64,000 bases of DNA from Mytilus galloprovincialis (GCF_965363235.1 NC_134849.1:13666863-13730862), one strand, 5' to 3'. Positions 14,101 to 29,100 are shown, counted from the stretch's first letter. The notes: a model not told the origin generated them from the letters alone. Numbers and translations: made by a program.

Positions 14101-17100
14101 AGTTGATTGGACTTCAACTTCTTCAAAAACTACCTTGTCCAAAAACTTAAACCTGAAGCGGACGGACGAACGGAGGCACAGATGGACGGACGGACGGAGA
14201 GACGGACGGACGGACAAAGGGAGGCACAGACCAGAAAACATAATGCCCCTCTACTATCGTAGGTGGGGCATAAAAATAATATTAAATGCAATTTGAATGA
14301 TTGATTAATTATTTACATTTAACTTCACTTTAGGCACTAATGGCTTTAAATTGTGGCAGCCATTTGTTATTGGTAGTGGAAGCCAGAGTATTTGTGGCAG
14401 CCATTTGTTATTGGTAGTGGAAGCCAGAGTATTTGTGGCAGCCATTTGTTATTGGTAGTGGAAGCCAGAGTACTTGTGGCAGCCATTTGTTATTGGTAGT
14501 GGAAGCCAGAGTATTTGTGGCAGCCATTTGTTATTGGTAGTGGAAGCCAGAGTATTTGTGGCAGCATTTGTTATTGGTAGTGGAAGCCAGAGTACTTGTG
14601 GCAGCTATTTGTTATTGGTAGTGGAAGCCAGAGTACTTGTGGCAGCCATTTGTTATTGGTAGTGGAAGCCAGAGTACTTGTGGCAGCCATTTGTTATTGG
14701 TAGTGGAAGCCAGAGTACTTGTGGTAGCCATTTGTTATTGGTAGTGGAAGCCAGAGTACTTGTGGCAGCCATTTGTTATTGGTAGTGGAAGCCAGAGTAC
14801 TTGTGGCAGCCATTTGTTATTGGTAGTGGAAGCCAGAGTACTTGTGGCAGCCATTTGTTATTGGTAGTGGAAGCCAGAGTACTTGTGGCAGCCATTTGTT
14901 ATTGGTAGTGGAAGACAGAGTACTTGTGGCAGCCATTTGTTATTGATAGTGGAAGCCAGAGTACAAAAAATAAGAGAGCAATCGACCTTTGAAAGGAAAA
15001 GTGGCAATATGCTAGTCAATAAAAATCATGTATTTAATTCTCACTCAGTAATGGGTGAATAGGTTGAAATGGAAGACCTTTTCTATTTAAGGAATGACAG
15101 TAATATTTTTTCTGTCTATGAAGAAATAACGTAAAAAAATTTGGTGCACACTGAATAACGCTTGTAGTGCGTTATTTAACAGTGTGCACCACATTTTTTA
15201 TGTTATTTCGAATAGACAGAAAAATTATTACAGTCATTTCTTATAATTTAATTCTAAATTCCATTTTAAACCGTAGAAAACCATGAAAAAACGTTGATGA
15301 CGTCACGGTCACATGACTAAATTATGTCTATGGGCTCATAACAAAATAACGTCAGCCAATCAGAAGACGTGTTACATCCAAAATTAAATAATTATATAAT
15401 ATGGGGTATTTATTATTTGGTCCCTGATACAATGCGATATATAATACAAACTATGTACTCACCCAGTAATGGGCCAATAAATTGACACGAAAGACTTTTT
15501 CTATCATATCATCTGGGGTATTTATAAGTTTGGTCCCTGATACAATGCCAGCATTGTTTATCAAAATAGCCACATCTCCAACTTCTTCTTTCACTCTCCT
15601 TCCAACTTTCTTCACTTCATCCTTTATTCTGCAATAGAAAAATATAAACTTATAAACCTAATCTCTTTCCATCTTACACTTGAACTTAATTTTATATCAC
15701 TGGGGGATCCAGAACTTTTTAAACTGATTCAGACCTAAAAGGGGGAGGTGCTTCAGTTATGCTTCAGGGATTCCCTATATAATCATCCAAATTTTACCCA
15801 CAAAATGCCCCCAGGGATCCACCTATGAAATTATCTTAATACAACATTCACTTTTGCCCTTTTAATTAGCCCTCTAGTGACATAATTCATTCCTGGGCTT
15901 ATTTAGACCAGTAATATTTCCCCTACTTAGTATGAGACTCGAATGAAAATATTTGACTAGGTTTTTTTTTTAAAGATTAACCTATTCATTTCATTTTAAA
16001 TCCAAGATCTGATAGATTATTATAAACATTCTTAACTCAATGGGAGTTGGGCCTGATTCCTTTATGATGACCCATCAGATCTAGAGCAGCCAAAGTGTTT
16101 CAAATTTTACTTTCAAATGGCGGTGGAGAGTTACAACATACAGAACAGGATTATATTCTGATGTATCACTTATTTCTGTAGGTTGAGGAAAAATTTCGTT
16201 TTTTATGGATATTTGATTTCTGTGATTGGTTTTGCAAAAGTCTGCACTATTTATGGCTCAAGAAATTAAAATTGAACTCTGTTGCTTATTTAAATTCCTA
16301 ATGTTCACCACTTTACCGTCAAATCAAGGAAAATGAAGGAATAATAAATAAAATTAAATCAGCAGTATAATATTATGATACTTTATCACTGGTATTGATC
16401 AGGGAATGTTGATATGAAGGCTGACCATTCATTGAAAATCATTGACAGACTACACATGTCATAAATACAAAGTGTAATATAATGAAAGACTTCCATCTTA
16501 TCCACTTTCCTTTGATTATTTAGAAACTAAGCTTTACAAATCATTTCGGATTTCAGGTCTTGTGCATATAAAATTTAAATCTTGGTATCTGTAAGGAGTT
16601 TATTAAATTCGTGCATAATTAAAGTAAATGGATATATATTGACTTTTCTGTACATGTTATTCCTATAATTCTTGTTCTGATAGTTCCTATATGAACATTC
16701 CATGGACAGTTTACACAAAAATCAAACATAAATACATGTAATCCTTACACTGATTTGGTCAAATTTGTATGGTGTTCAAGATTATACAGAATATTTTTGT
16801 AAATTGTCACCAAATCTAATAATGTCTATTTTGTAGGACTTCTGAAACTGTAAATGTGTTTTTGTCATCATTTCAGATTGCTTATCAAATAATTGTTTAT
16901 CTTTTTTTCACCAACACTTCCCTTATTTGTTGTTACATATATACCTTATATAGATGAAATATCTTTGCAATTCATTTTTTTGGACACCTTTATTAAAATT
17001 AGAGGCTCGCAAGGCAGAGAAACGTTTTGTTCATCAGGGCTGGACTAATAAATTGTGCTTCTTCAGCAATGAACACTCATTAAATTAAAATTAAAAATTT

Positions 17101-20100
17101 GAATATATAATTCATTTCCAAATCAATTTTTATTGATCTTTTTCATATGTACCACATTTCTGCATCTTAATTCTTTATTAACTCTCAAAATTTGAAAAAT
17201 TTATTCAAGGTCAATAACTCCTCCATTGTATATATATAGGAAATACACTGGCAATTTCAACAAAACCATTATCTTCTAGGACTTGTTTGCTGATCATATT
17301 CAAGTCTTACTGATCATGTTGCTTTTAATTGTTTTTTTCCTTATTTTCTAGTTTTTTGCACAATTAAACATTGTCATTATATAAGGACCTGAATAAGGAG
17401 TAGTTGAACTTCGAATGACAATCACATTGAAAATGTTTGCTAAGTAGTAACTTCTATGCATTTTCTCTATCATTACAGCAATTTCAAATTTTTACCAAAA
17501 TTTTATTTTTTTCATAAAATTGCTAGAAAAAATGTTTCTGCTCTATACCTAAAAAAACTTCTTTTCAAAAGAATTCATCTATTTCTTATAATTATCAACA
17601 GTGATTAGGGCACATCTTAGAATCAGTCTCTTGGTAATTTCCTGATTAAATTCAAGATTCCGATTAATTACTCTAGCTTTCTTTACAATGTATCTGCATG
17701 TTATCCATTAACATCATCTTTGCAATAAATTGATCAAAAGATCATAAAACCATCCTGCTATCTCATTGTCTTCTTCAAATCAATAAGCATAAAATTGATA
17801 ATGTAATTAACACCGAGTACAAATGGTATAAGTAATTTGACAAGATTCTTCATTGAAAAAAAGAGGTGAAAGTTTATAACTATAAAGACTGCATTCAAAC
17901 TCAAAAGTCAAGTTGGAAATAAACTGAAAATTAGCCATGGTAAAAAAGACATAAGGCATACAACATAAAATTGAGAATACTTAAGGCTCAATTCAAGAGA
18001 TAAATACCATATTAAGCTGATTAAAAAATGCCCACTGATCTGTGCCATATATGAAATCACCAGTAAAGCATAGTGTAAGCTTGATATTAGTTTGGGTAAG
18101 CTGTGAATTCAGGAGCCATCATTCTCATATATGCCAAGCTAGAAAGTCAACAGGGCTAAGTAAGGTAGTGATAATTAGTGAAATAATTATATATCTATAT
18201 CAAGATGACAATTATCGATCAATTTTTACCATAAAATAAGAAAAAATTGCTGAATGAAAGCTTCCCCTCCAAAAAAATATTGAAATCTATTCTTTATCCA
18301 TTATATTTATAATTTCTTGGTGTAAATTATATACACCTACATTGTTACACTCCCATTAGTTTTACAGTATCTATGAGGCTACGTACATCTCAACAACATT
18401 TGACGTTGAAAAGATCAATTCAATGGATATTTACCATGTTAAGCAGCTTAAAAATTAATACTATATTCTGACTGACTGCCATATAAAATTACCAGTATCA
18501 GGTGATTGTAAGCCTGATATTAAGGTTGTTGATAGAGGCAATTCTACATCCAAAGCTAATAGAAAGTTAACATAACTAAGTATGGTAGTAATTATTAACA
18601 TCACACCAAGATGACATTTAATACACATTTTTGTAATTTGATATCCTGCATTTATAAGGCTTTAATTTCCATAAAATAAGTTCAAATTGCTGCAGCTCAG
18701 CCTCTCCTTAAAATTATTGAAATCTCTCCTTTTGCATAACCGAAAAAAGGTCTATTGCTTGGTGTAATTAAATTATATAAGATGCACCAAATACAGCTAA
18801 CACCAGACGCATCTAAGTGTATCCAAGTAAAATTTGACGACAATCTACATTGAAAAGCTTCATACAAAGACTATTTACCATGTTTAAAGCTGATTAAAAA
18901 TGTCTGATATTCTGTACGGTATGAAATTATCAGTATTGTAAGCCCATTTTAAGCCTAACATAATGTCCGGGTTTAAAGACAATTCTTCACCCAAAGCTAG
19001 AAAGTCAGCAGCACTAAGTTAAAGTAATGCAAAACAATTATATTTAAAAGACAGACAGACGGGCACATCTGTTAAACCATGATAATATTTGTCAACTTTT
19101 TCCACTTTAAATTCCATTTGTTATGCTTGGCTGATATATACAGGATTTAAAATGATTCTGCAGGAGTGTTTGGTGAGTTAACTGAAAAGATGTAATAACA
19201 CTGTCTGTTTTAATAGATCTTTTAATGCATCTGAAATTCGGTCAAACCTCAATCTGATTAAAATAATAAGAGCATGTGTCCATGCATGCTTAACTCCTAC
19301 AAGTGACAGGTGAGTTAAGAATGCAGACATTTTCCTGGATCTGAATTTAATCAGATTGGTTAAAACCAAGTTGTGTGAAACTTGTGTTAAGAGTAAACAA
19401 GAATGTGTCTAAAGTACATGGACGCCCCACTGACACTATCATTTTCCATGTTCAATGGACCATGAAATTGGGTAGAAAATCTAATTTGGCATTAAAATTA
19501 GAAAGATCATACCATAGGGAACATGTGTACTATTTAGTTTCAAGTTCATTGAACTACAACTTCATCAAAAACTACCTTGATCAAAAACTTTAACTTGAAA
19601 CTCGCTCTTTCATTTTCTATGTTCAGTGGACCGTGAAATTAGGGTCAAAAGTGTATTTTGGCTATAAAATTAGAAAGATCATATCATAAGGAACATGTGT
19701 TCTAAGTTTCAAGTTGATTGGTCTTCAGCTTCATCATAAACCTGACCACCAAAAACTTTAACCTGAAGCGGGACAGACGGACGGATGAACGAACAGACAG
19801 GCGACAGACGCACAGACCAGAAAACATAATGCCCCTCTCTACTATCATAGGTGGGGCATATAAATATGTATTTTGTTAGTAAATTAATTTCAATAAATTT
19901 TTGTTCATGTCAAACTTGTTCGATTGGAAGAAAATACAAACCCTTCATTTTTTTTACATAAATAAGGCCGTTAGTTTTCTTGTTTGAATTGTTTTACATT
20001 GTCTTATCAGGGCCTTTTATAGCTCACTATGCAGTATTGGCTTTGCTCATTGTTGAAGGCCGTACACTCAGTCACGGTACAGTGACCTATAGTTGTTAAT

Positions 20101-23100
20101 GTCTGTGTCATTTTGGTCTTTTGTGGATAGTTGTCTCATTGGCAATCATACCACATCTACGAAGATCTTTTTTATACCTTTAGTATTTATCAATTTTTAA
20201 TTTCCATAGATGGAAACCAAACTTCAAATTTGACCTTGGCATGTCAAAGTAAAAAGTTATTCACTAAAAAAAAAATTCAGTTATTTCAACATGATAGAAG
20301 AATTTAAACACTGAGAGGTAAAAAAGAAGAATTTAAACACTGAAAAGTAAAAAAAAATATTATTTGTATTATAAATTGTAAACAATTTCCTTTTCATTTT
20401 GACAATAAACGTTAAAATTATTTGTCATGCTTTGTAGCATGTTCTCTTTATAAATCATGATAATTTTCACAATTTATTTTTTACTAAATTTTAGTTCAAA
20501 TTTTAAGTATTTATACAAGGTTGGGTTTAGTAGCTTTGATCTTTACTCAATCTAACATGTGCAATATACATGTATATATATATATATACATATATATTTT
20601 TAATTATATATATTTCTCGTTATGTTGAAGACCCTTAGAGTTCAACCGTTTGGTTGTAATGATGTCTCTTTGTCATATTCTGCATTTGCATTCTCAATTT
20701 TGTTATAATTAATACGTCATGACGTGAACATTTATTTATAAGTTTTACAAATTTTATGTACTTGAATCTAAGTACCCTCTGAAGACAAGCGCCAGTCATC
20801 ATTTCATATATTACTAAATTACATTTCTATGAATTGATTCCATAAAATAAAATTGAAATCATGAATGTGCTATAAACATCAATTTAAAGATCGAATGATA
20901 TATAACTTAGAAAATGTGAAATTTTATAATCTGAACACCTTAAGAGAATTCATAAATAAGAATATAAGAATTGTTTTTACGACTTTTTTTTGTTGAAACC
21001 AATTACAGAGACCTACGCATATATACTTGTGATCTTCAAATTGTCTAACACATTTTAGGGACATGTGACTTAATGATTCTCCTGAGGAGAACAGAAATCA
21101 TTAACGCTGTTTAATCAATATATATATTAATGTATATATTCGCAATGTAAAAATATGGAGCTTTGGCCATGTTGGTATAATTGCCAATAAGGAAACTTTC
21201 TAAAAAACTTTGCTGAACTAAGTCACAGGCACTCGTCTCAGAACTTTTTACCTTTATATGTACATGTTATATAAAGGTATATATACAATGTAGTAAATTT
21301 TTTTCTGAGACAAGTGCCTGAGAGTGTGAACAGTGTGTCTATTATACATGTGTAGAAGCTCTCCTTTTTATAGTGATTTTAAAAGATTAAAACACAATAT
21401 TAAATGTTGTAACCCAATTTTTTATATTTTTACCTATTAATAGTTATATGCCTGTTTGTTTTGTTCAAACATTGTTGTCAATATAGCAGATTTTTGTTTT
21501 TGTTAGGTACTGTCATACAAGTGAGAGCTTTAGTTTGAAGCTGTCTTTTGTTTCCGTGTGTATGGTAAATCGAGAAATCTAAAGATAACTTCTTGGTAGA
21601 ATGGTACAAAAATGTAGCAAATTACTTCTTTAATTCTAGTGCATTTAACCAAATTATATCTTGAGTTGCCAAAAAGGGAAAAGGAAAAAAATGTAACATC
21701 CAAGTAACTGTTATACATAAAGTTAGAACAGATATTATTATAAATGTAAACTTTTGTAGGTCATAATAATTTCCACCACTGCATGATTCTTGTGTGAATT
21801 AAGTGGCACTTAAAATCTTTTATATATACCCCAGGCCTTGAAGACATAAAACTTTGCTCAGTGCTCGGAGCACAAAAATCATGCTCGAAACATGAAATCC
21901 AGCAATTTGATTGGTTGATTTTCGAGTCCGAGTACAAAAATCATGCTCGAAAGTTTTATGACCGTGAGGCCAGACCGGAGTCCACAACTAGAATCTTACA
22001 TTTAGAATTTCCATTAAAGAATTAAATAATAATAAGACACAAGACGTAAAGCTTTAAAGAGTCGGTATATATATATATATATATATATGCATTACAAGTA
22101 CAAACATTATAAGCTCTGAAGTGCTTTTAAATATATACACATGGAAAAAAGTATTGCAACACCTAATTGAAATTGAAATTAAAAAAACACTCTTTATTTT
22201 TTTGTGATATAATTTGGTAAAATAGAAGTAATTAAACATTATTTAAGTATCACCTGAGTTTAATCAATAATTCTAACATGACGTCCTTCAAACGCTTTGA
22301 GTACACACCCGTGGTAAAATATGAATATATTGCCAGTGCTGTTCCGATTGTACTCCCACGTCATATGCTTTTTTATGAACGAGATACCCGACGTCATAGA
22401 ACAATGACGTTAGAATGTAAGCATTTTACGGGAAAATACACGCTTGTGAATCCGAAAATCATCACAAGGAAACATACACAAATGATGCTAAAATGTGGCA
22501 AAAGCCCTTTATTGTACATCATATAAGACATATAAATAAATTATCATTCAAATTCATCCAAAACTGTCTAAATACATTATTTTAAATAGTTTAAGAATGT
22601 CACTAATGCAGTTTGCTCCGTTCTTTTACGCTAGTTTATTAGTGCGTTTATTTATGGGAACGGCAAATATTTGCCTACACCTAGAGCGCTTCGATCCAAA
22701 AGAATTGCCGTATGTGTCCTATCAGAATCGAAATAATTCATGGGGGCTTGAATATATTTAGATTTTACCACGGGTTGTCCCTTTATGCCAATATTTTACC
22801 CCTCGCTATCGCTCCGGGGTAAAATATTTGTCATAAAGGGCCAACCCGTGGTAAAATCACGATATATTCAAGCCCCCATGAATTATTTCTTAAATATCGA
22901 CTCGATAAGTTTTTATCTGCACATGCAGCTACTGTACCCGTGAACAGCAAAACAGCTGTTTTTATCCTCATTGTTTTCAACACTCTAAATAAACAAGTTT
23001 TTTAAGTTATGTGATTGACACCTTGTAATGGGTCCTTGACAACTTTTAACTGAAGCAAGATGGCATATTATCAGCATAACAGAAGCAGGGATGTTGTTGT

Positions 23101-26100
23101 AACAACTGAACGTATTGTTGGTCATCACCATTCCACTATAAGTCGTTTTGAGAATAAAAATCAGGCAATAAACGCTGTTAAAGACCTTCCGAGATAATGA
23201 AGACCCCCTATACCATTTGCTAGGGAAAATCAAGCATAATGAAGGTTGGTCAGAAGGAAACCCATTGCATACAAGACAATCCTAAAAAGAGAGTGGTGGC
23301 CATCCAGGAAGCTTTTAACAAGAACTGTTCGAGATCGACTCATCGCTACTGGTTATCGTGCGATAAGACCATTTCGGAGACCTTTGCTAACGAACAGACA
23401 CACAGTTTTCCGTATCCAATGTAGTGCAGAGCTCGCCAAAGTTGGAAATTAGCATCGTGGAGGAAGATCCAATGTTCAAATGGAATTCGGTTCATCTTCC
23501 TTGGCCCGATCGTAGCCCGGATTTGAACCATATCGAGCATATTTGGGACACTATTTGGCGGAAAGTGCGCGAAAGGACACCCCAGTTCAAATACATCATG
23601 AAATAAACAATGCCCTTCATCAGAAATGGTTGTTGCTACCTTAGCAACAAATTAGTCGATTTATGGAAGCAATCAGAAGACGTTTAGATGCGGTTATCCG
23701 TTTGAATGGAGGCTGCGCACAAAGTACTAATTCTTTGGCGTATAACGATCAACCATGATGTGAACAGTCATCTGAAGATTAATTTTGAAATGTCTGTTTT
23801 TTTGTACAAATAACACTTCATTTTGTTATTAAAATTGTGGTTATATAAATCATTTTTTGTTCGTTTCAATGCCAATGTTATCATAAACTAAGCTTCAATA
23901 ATATTATACACATATTTTATTATATTTCATCCAAAAAAAGAGGCTGATTTTTCAAGTTTTAAAAAATCAAGGTGTTGCAATACTTTTTTCCATGTGTATA
24001 GATGCTTAATCAAAGTGTTATTAACACATGCTTATAAATCTAGTTAATTTTGGATTTACATAACAATTTGACTTCATCACACTTATTCTACATTCTTTAT
24101 TTAACATTAAAACATTGAATGTGACAGTCATTTGAGACATATAATATTATTGTGTTTCCTATCTCCAATGTCATATAGATCACTAAACCTGCTTATAATT
24201 TAAGCATCATGATAAATATCATTTTAAATTGCTGCTGCGTGACTGTCTCTTTTTGCAACATTAAGTACAAATTCTGGGAACTGATTACACCATTTGATGT
24301 AAAGTGTTAATTTGATAAGTACTACACGATTTCTCTTTATTTATAATTATGTCCTATCAATTTGCTATTCATCTCAACAGGGATCAGTCTAGGTCCTTTA
24401 ATTTCTTGCTAATATTTTTTTAAATTACAAAATGTAGAACTTTCCAATTGAGACTCATCAATATAGGAATATTTATCATATTTATTATAATTTTTAGTGT
24501 TCTCCCTTCAAATTGTGGATATATATATAGCATCACATTATTCTTTGTCTCTTTTTCTCTATTCTTTATATTCTTTGTCTCTTTCTCTATTCTTTATATT
24601 CTTTGCCTCTTTTTCTCTATTCTTATATTCTTTGCCTCTTTTTCACTATTCTTTATATTCTTAATTGCCTCTTTTTCTCTATTCTTTATATTCTTTGCCT
24701 CTTTTTCACTATTCTTTATATTATTTGCCTCTTTTTCACTATTCTTTATATTCTTTGCCTCTTTTTCTCTATTCTTTATATTCTTTGCCTCTTTTTCACT
24801 ATTCTTTATATTCTTTGCCTCTTTTTCACTATTCTTTATATTCTTTGCCTCTTTTTCACTATTCTTTATATTCTTTGCCTCTTTTCTCTATTCTTTATAT
24901 TCTTTGCCTCTTTTTCGCTATTCTTTATATTCTTTGCCTCTTTTTCTCTATTCTTATATTCTTTGCCTCTTTTTCTCTATTCTTTATATTCTTTGCCTCT
25001 TTTTCGCTATTCTTTATATTCTTTGCCTCTCTTTCTCTATTCTTTATATTCTTTGCCTCTTTTCTCTATTCTTTATATTCTTTGCCTCTTTTTCTCTATT
25101 CTTTATATTCTTTGCCTCTTTTTCTCTATTCTTTATATTCTTTGCCTCTTTTTCTCTATTCTTTATATTCTTTGCCTCTTTTTCTCTATTCTTTATATTC
25201 TTTGCCTCTTTTTCACTATTCTTTATATTCTTAATTGCCTCTTTTTCTCTATTCTTTATATTCTTTGCCTCTTTTTCACTATTCTTTATATTCTTTGCCT
25301 CTTTTTCACTATTCTTTATATTCTTTGTCTCTTTTTCACTATTCTTTATATTCTTTGTCTCTTTTTCACTATTCTTTATATTCTTAATTGCCTCTTTTTC
25401 TCTATTCTTTATATTCTTTGCCTCTTTTTCACTATTCTTTATATTCTTTGCCTCTTTTTCTCTATTCTTATATTCTTTGCCTCTTTTTCACTATTCTTTA
25501 TATTCTTAATTGCCTCTTTTTCTCTATTCTTTATATTCTTTGCCTCTTTTTCACTATTCTTTATATTCTTAATTGCCTCTTTTTCTCTATTCTTTATATT
25601 CTTTGCCTCTTTTTCACTATTCTTTATATTCTTTGCCTCTTTTTCACTATTCTTTATATTCTTTGTCTCTTTTTCACTATTCTTTATATTCTTTGTCTCT
25701 TTTTCACTATTCTTTATATTCTTAATTGCCTCTTTTTCTCTATTCTTTATATTCTTTGCCTCTTGTTCACTATTCTTTATATTCTTTGCCTCTTTTTCAC
25801 TATTCTTTATATTCTTTGCCTCTTTTTCTCTATTCTTTATATTCTTTGCCTCTTTTTCACTATTCTTTATATTCTTTGCCTCTTTTTCACTATTCTTTAT
25901 ATTCTTTGCCTCTTTTTCTCTATTCTTTATATTCTTTGCCTCTTTTCTCTATTCTTTATATTCTTTGCCTCTTTTTCGCTATTCTTTATATTCTTTGCCT
26001 CTTTTTCTCTATTCATTATATTCTTTGCCTCTTTTTCTCTATTCTTTATATTCTTTGCCTCTTTTTCTCTATTCTTTATATTCTTTGCCTCTTTTTCACT

Positions 26101-29100
26101 ATTCTTTATATTCTTTGTCTCTTTTTCACTATTCTTTATATTCTTAATTGCCTTTTTTTCTCTATTCTTTATATTCTTTGCCTCTTTTTCACTATTCTTT
26201 ATATTATTTGCCTCTTTTTCACTATTCTATATATTCTTAATTGCCTTTTTTTCTCTATTTTTTATATTCTTAATTGCCTTTTTTTCTCTATTCTTTATAT
26301 TCTTTGCCTCTTTTTCACTATTCTTTATATTTTTTGCCTCTTTTTCACTATTCTTTATATTCTCTGACCCTTTTTCACTATTCTTTATATTCTTTGCCTC
26401 TTTTCTCTATTCTTTATATTCATTGCCTCTTTTTCACTATTCTTTATATTCTTAATTGCCTCTTTTTCTCTATTCTTTATATATATATATATATTCTTTG
26501 CCTCTTTTTCACTATTCTTTATATTATTTGCCTCTTTTTCACTATTCTTTATATTCTTTGCCTCTTTTTCTCTATTCTTATATTCTTTGCCTCTTTTTCA
26601 CTATTCTTTATATTCTTAATTGCCTCTTTTTCTCTATTCTTTATATTCTTTGCCTCTTTTTCACTATTCTTTATATTCTTTGCCTCTTTTTCTCTATTCT
26701 TTATATTCTTTGCCTCTTTTCTCTATTCTTTATATTCTTTGCCTCTTTTTCGCTATTCTTTATATTCTTTGCCTCTTTTTCTCTATTCTTTATATTCTTT
26801 GCCTCTTTTTCTCTATTCTTATATTCTTTGCCTCTTTTTCACTATTCTTTATATTCTTAATTGCCTCTTTTTCTCTATTCTTTATATTCTTTGCCTCTTT
26901 TTCACTATTCTTTATATTCTTTGTCTCTTTTTCACTATTCTTTATATTCTTAATTGCCTTTTTTTCTCTATTCTTTATATTCTTTGCCTCTTTTTCACTA
27001 TTCTTTATATTATTTGCCTCTTTTTCACTATTCTATATATTCTTAATTGCCTTTTTTTCTCTATTTTTTATATTCTTAATTGCCTTTTTTTCTCTATTCT
27101 TTATATTCTTTGCCTCTTTTTCACTATTCTTTATATTTTTTGCCTCTTTTTCACTATTCTTTATATTCTCTGACCATTTTTCACCATTCTTTATATTCTT
27201 TGCCTCTTTTCTCTATTCTTTATATTCATTGCCTCTTTTTCACTATTCTTTATATTCTTAATTGCCTCTTTTTCTCTATTCTTTATATATATATATATAT
27301 TCTTTGCCTCTTTTTCACTATTCTTTATATTATTTGCCTCTTTTTCACTATTCTTTATATTCTTTGCCTCTTTTTCTCTATTCATTATATTGTTTGCCTC
27401 TTTTTCTCTATTCTTTATATTCTTTGCCTCTTTTTCTCTATTCTTTATATTTTTTGCCTCTTTTTCACCATTCTTTATATTCTTTGTCTCTTTTTCACTA
27501 TTCTTTATATTCTTTGCCTCTTTTCTCTATTCTTTATATTCATTGCCTCTTTTTCACTATTCTTTATATTCTTAATTGCCTCTTTTTCTCTATTCTTTAT
27601 ATATATATATATATTCTTTGCCTCTTTTTCACTATTCTTTATATTATTTGCCTCTTTTTCACTATTCTTTATATTCTTTGCCTCTTTTTCTCTATTCATT
27701 ATATTGTTTGCCTCTTTTTCTCTATTCTTTATATTCTTTGCCTCTTTTTCACTATTCTTTATATTCTTTGTCTCTTTTTCACTATTCTTTATATTCTTAA
27801 TTGCCTCTTTTTCTCTATTCATTATATTCTTTGTCTCTTTTTCTCTATTCTTTATATTCTTTGCCTCTTTTTCTCTATTCTTTATATTCTTTGCCTCTTT
27901 TTCACTATTCTTTATATTATTTGCCTCTTTTTCACTATTCTATATATTCTTAATTGCCTTTTTTTCTCTATTTTTTATATTCTTAATTGCCTTTTTTTCT
28001 CTATTCTTTATATTCTTTGCCTCTTTTTCACTATTCTTTATATTCTTTGTCTCTTTTTCACTATTCTTTATATTCTTTGCCTCTTTTTCACTATTCTTTA
28101 TATTCTTTGCCTCTTTTTCTCTATTCTTTATATTTTTTGCCTCTTTTTCACTATTCTTTATATTCTTTGACCCTTTTTCACTATTCTTTATATTCTTTGC
28201 CTCTTTTCTCTATTCTTTATATTCTTTGCCTCTTTTTCACTATTCTTTATATTCTTAATTGCCTCTTTTTCTCTATTCTTTATATATATATATATATTCT
28301 TTGCCTCTTTTTCACTATTCTTTATATTATTTGCCTCTTTTTCACTATTCTTTATATTCTTTGCCTCTTTTTCTCTATTCATTATATTGTTTGCCTCTTT
28401 TTCTCTATTCTTTATATTCTTTGCCTCTTTTTCTCTATTCATTATATTCTTTGCCTCTTTTTCTCTATTCTTTATATTTTTTGCCTCTTTTTCACTATTC
28501 TTTATATTCTTTGTCTCTTTTTCACTATTCTTTATATTCTTAATTGCCTCTTTTTCTCTATTCATTATATTCTTTGCCTCTTTTTCTCTATTCATTATAT
28601 TGTTTGCCTCTTTTTCTCTATTCTTTATATTCTTTGCCTCTTTTTCTCTATTCTTTATATTTTTTGCCTCTTTTTCACTATTCTTTATATTCTTTGTCTC
28701 TTTTTCTCTATTCTTTATATTCTTTGTCTCTTTTTCACTATTCTTTATATTCTTAATTGCCTCTTTTTCTCTATTCATTATATTCTTTGTCTCTTTTTCT
28801 CTATTCATTATATTGTTTGTCTCTTTTTCTCTATTCTTTATATTCTTTGCCTCTTTTTCTCTATTCTTTATATTTTTTGCCTCTTTTTCACTATTCTTTA
28901 TATTCTTTGTCTCTTTTTCTCTATTCTTTATATTCTTTGTCTCTTTTTCACTATTCTTTATATTCTTAATTGCCTCTTTTTCTCTATTCATTATATTCTT
29001 TGTCTCTTTTTCTCTATTCATTATATTGTTTGTCTCTTTTTCTCTATTCTTTATATTCTTTGCCTCTTTTTCTCTATTCTTTATATTCTTTGCCTCTTTT

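Larger units (their letters stand above)
22138..23996 (+). mobile_element. Tc1/mariner element, defective, with a nested insertion
   Basis: Perfect terminal inverted repeats start CACATGGAAAAAAGTATTGC (22138, and in reverse from 23996), flanked by TA (22136-22137, 23997-23998). It holds a broken transposase (23040-23760) and an unrelated inserted block (about 22270-22900) with a foldback. The left TA lies in a TA-rich stretch. Confidence 0.9.

Noticed and set aside
14018..14296. Plus-strand 92-codon open frame rich in Arg/Asp
   Set aside because: It is the ACRG tract of pearl-like element C.
22278..22526. 82-codon plus-strand open frame inside the Tc1 element
   Set aside because: Lies in the nested non-coding insertion. 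No similarity to transposase or another family recognised.
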